DNA from: Bryobacterales bacterium
GTDB taxonomy: Bacteria; Cyanobacteriota; Vampirovibrionia; Obscuribacterales; Obscuribacteraceae
DNA: 6,506 nt
Reading direction: 5' to 3'
Assembly: GCA_903970295.1 (NCBI GenBank)
Contig: CAJCHQ010001013.1
Coordinates: 1-6,506 of the forward strand
Position numbers and translations under genes: made by a program. Shown here in pieces: positions 4,616 through 6,506 of the stretch. Under the pieces are notes generated by a model. The model saw only the letters and a list, made by a program, of their open reading frames with translations, did no database searches and had not been told where the DNA came from. How positions within the stretch are numbered: the stretch's first letter is position 1; every line of letters starts with the position of its first letter.

Positions 4616-6506
4616 ATGAATCTGTCGGAGATCTTTATCAAGCGACCGGTGATGACGACACTGGTAATGATTGGGCTGCTGATTTTCGGCGTAATCGGCT
4701 ATCAGATGATGCCGGTTGACGCGCTCCCCAACGTCGACTTTCCCACAATCAGCGTCAGTGCCACTCTGCCCGGTGCCAGTCCAGAAACGATGGCTGCCAC
4801 GGTGGCGACACCGCTCGAACGCCAGTTCGCCACCATTAACGGTATCGATTCGATGAACTCGACCAGCGCTCTGGGCATGACATCAATCACCATCCAGTTC
4901 AATCTCAATCGTAATATCGATTCAGCCGCGCAAGATGTGCAGTCAGCGATTGCTGCAGCGACTCCGCTCTTGCCTCCCATGCCGACGCGACCATCCTTTC
5001 GCAAAGTCAACCCGGGCGATATGCCGATCCTTTTCACGGCGGTCAGCTCAGATACGCTGCCTTTGTATACTGTCGACGAGTACGCAGAAACTGTGGCGTC
5101 ACAGCGGATATCTATGGTCGAGGGCGTCGCTCAAGTGCAAGTGTACGGCTCTCAGAAATATGCTGTCAGGGTGCGCATCGATCCACGAAAAGTAGCTCAG
5201 ATGGGAATCGGCATCGATCAAGTCGTGCAGGCTGTACAAAACGGCAACGTCAAATTGCCGACCGGCACCTTATATGGTGCCCAGACCGTGACCAACGTAC
5301 AGGCCAACGATCAACTGACAGATGCCGCCGCCTGGAGACCATTGATCGTCAGCTACAACAAGGGTGCCCCGGTTAGATTGCAAGACATCGGCTCAGTCGC
5401 AGACGCTGTCGAAAACGATAAAATTGCCAATTGGTGCGACGGCAAGCGCGCGGTCGTTCTGGCAATTCTGCGCCAACCCGGCACAAACACGGTTCAAGTA
5501 ATCGATGACATCAAGAAAATTCTGCCCAGCCTGAAAGAACAATTTCCGGCATCAGTCAAATTGTCGATTTTGTACGATCGCTCCGTGTCGATCAAAAATT
5601 CCATCAACGATGTGAAAATGACATTGTTGATCACTGCCATTCTCGTCGTCACCGTGATCTTTCTGTTTCTGCGCAATGTACGGGCGACGATCATCCCCAG
5701 TCTGGCATTGCCCATGTCGATTGTCGGCACATTTGCCCTGATTTCGATTCTCGGATTCAGTATCAACGTTATGACGCTGATGGCTCTCACATTGTGCACC
5801 GGTTTCGTCGTCGATGATGCAATCGTCGTTCTGGAAAATATCGTGCGTCATCTCGACGCCGGCGAGCCACCATTTACGGCGGCAATGAATGGCTCCCGAG
5901 AAATCAGCTTTACGATTCTATCGATGACGATCTCGCTCGTTGCAGTATTCATCCCTATTCTATTTTTTGGTGGCATCATCGGCCGAATTTTCAAAGAATT
6001 TGCTATGACGATTGTGATATCGGTTCTGATCTCGGGGTTTGTTTCGCTCAGCTTGACACCGATGCTTTGCAGTCGCTTCTTGCTGAAAATCGATCATTCG
6101 CGAGAAGGAGTCTTCTTGCGGTTTTTCGACACTCTGCAAAAGTCCATGTTGAATATTTACGACTACTGGCTGAAACTGGTGCTCAGACATAAGCTGCTCA
6201 CATTGTTCGCCTCACTTGCCGTCTTCCTCGTCACAATCGGCTTATTCTTCGTTGTTCAAAAGGGATTCATCCCAAACGAAGACGTCGGTCAAATCTTCGG
6301 CATGACCGAAGCCGGGCAAGACGTCTCTTTCGACGCGATCGTCAATCATCAAAAGAAACTGGCAGCTATCATCGGCAAAGATCCGAATGTGGCGACTTTC
6401 ATGTCGGCGGTTGGTGCAGGCGGCCCATCGAGCACGTTGAACTCCGGGCGCATTTTCATGATGCTCAAACCTAAGCCTGACGAGCGAAAATTGAGCGCCG
6501 ACGAAG
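4616..6506 (+). CDS. RND multidrug efflux permease (HAE1/AcrB family, MdtB/MdtC-like), 3' truncated
   Basis: Proton-driven inner-membrane pump exporting drugs or other hydrophobic compounds. The first 630 residues are present of about 1020-1050 expected; the frame is open at the right edge. It begins MNLSEIFIKRPVMTTL (1-16) and TM1 (about 12-30), followed by MPVDALPNVDFPTISVSA. The first porter domain runs to about 335, then TM2 (about 336-354), TM3 (361-380), TM4 (388-407), TM5 (432-453), TM6 (463-486) and TM7 (528-547). TM4 carries TGFVVDDAIVVLEN, with D400 and D401 matching the proton-relay aspartates of AcrB (D407/D408). The wording TGFVVDD is that of MdtB/MdtC rather than AcrB (GLLVDD). 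The essential lysine of TM10 lies outside. The start is one base after the adaptor stop (TGACATG) with only a weak ribosome site, so the two are probably translationally coupled. Substrates cannot be deduced. Confidence 0.95.
   Translation, partial: MNLSEIFIKRPVMTTLVMIGLLIFGVIGYQMMPVDALPNVDFPTISVSATLPGASPETMAATVATPLERQFATINGIDSMNSTSALGMTSITIQFNLNRNIDSAAQDVQSAIAAATPLLPPMPTRPSFRKVNPGDMPILFTAVSSDTLPLYTVDEYAETVASQRISMVEGVAQVQVYGSQKYAVRVRIDPRKVAQMGIGIDQVVQAVQNGNVKLPTGTLYGAQTVTNVQANDQLTDAAAWRPLIVSYNKGAPVRLQDIGSVADAVENDKIANWCDGKRAVVLAILRQPGTNTVQVIDDIKKILPSLKEQFPASVKLSILYDRSVSIKNSINDVKMTLLITAILVVTVIFLFLRNVRATIIPSLALPMSIVGTFALISILGFSINVMTLMALTLCTGFVVDDAIVVLENIVRHLDAGEPPFTAAMNGSREISFTILSMTISLVAVFIPILFFGGIIGRIFKEFAMTIVISVLISGFVSLSLTPMLCSRFLLKIDHSREGVFLRFFDTLQKSMLNIYDYWLKLVLRHKLLTLFASLAVFLVTIGLFFVVQKGFIPNEDVGQIFGMTEAGQDVSFDAIVNHQKKLAAIIGKDPNVATFMSAVGAGGPSSTLNSGRIFMMLKPKPDERKLSADE

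Noticed and set aside
4069..4641. 190-codon minus-strand frame inside the adaptor gene and permease start
   Set aside because: It is fully antisense to the adaptor, whose domains and motifs are unmistakable. The translated product shows no recognisable domain.
4935..5195. 86-codon plus-strand frame within the permease
   Set aside because: It is out of frame with the permease, and the Arg/Ser/Cys-rich product looks like a frame-shifted reading. There is no sign of a frameshift in the permease itself.
5494..6190. Several minus-strand frames opposite the permease
   Set aside because: The plus-strand frame is a continuous RND permease of 630 residues with all expected motifs. The antisense products are low-complexity polar or histidine-rich strings typical of reversed membrane-protein codons.

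Overview
The window is ordinary chromosomal sequence from a diderm (Gram-negative-type) bacterium of roughly balanced GC. TonB/Tol-type proton channel genes and an RND efflux pump imply an outer membrane. I see no rRNA, tRNA, CRISPR, IS element, phage gene or attachment site. The species cannot be named from this window. A non-photosynthetic cyanobacterial lineage (Obscuribacter-like) crossed my mind on protein style alone, but that is a weak guess.

Left block (1-1914, + strand): the 3' part of an ExbB/TolQ/MotA-family proton channel gene, an ExbD/TolR-family gene behind a near-perfect ribosome binding site, and a complete shikimate dehydrogenase gene (aroE) 20 bases further on. The first two would form an inner-membrane proton-driven motor. 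aroE supplies the NADPH-dependent reduction in aromatic amino acid synthesis and is probably only a passenger in the same transcript. Its cofactor loop departs from the usual NRTxxR motif.

Middle (1941-2740): a minus-strand gene for a small exported SRPBCC-like protein, convergent with aroE. Its start is best placed at a GTG (2468) with a good Shine-Dalgarno, giving a clean signal peptide. Upstream of it lies a 66-codon minus-strand reading frame whose stop codon overlaps that Shine-Dalgarno; it may or may not be a real gene. A dense cluster of CTAAC/GTTAG half-sites (2685-2712) sits just downstream of an extended -10-like element and in front of the marR start, and looks like a MarR operator.

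Right block (2741-6506, + strand): an operon of a MarR-family regulator, a periplasmic adaptor (membrane fusion protein) with an intact RLS-type TolC-docking signature, and an RND permease of MdtB/MdtC type cut by the right edge at 630 residues. The gaps are 14 bases and 1 base. The likely logic is that MarR represses its own operon through the half-site cluster until an inducer releases it, after which adaptor and permease assemble with a TolC-like channel encoded elsewhere or beyond the edge.

I found no previously undescribed system. The points most worth checking are the tandem palindromic operator, the unusual AroE cofactor loop, the small reading frame, and the cysteine pattern of the exported SRPBCC-like protein.
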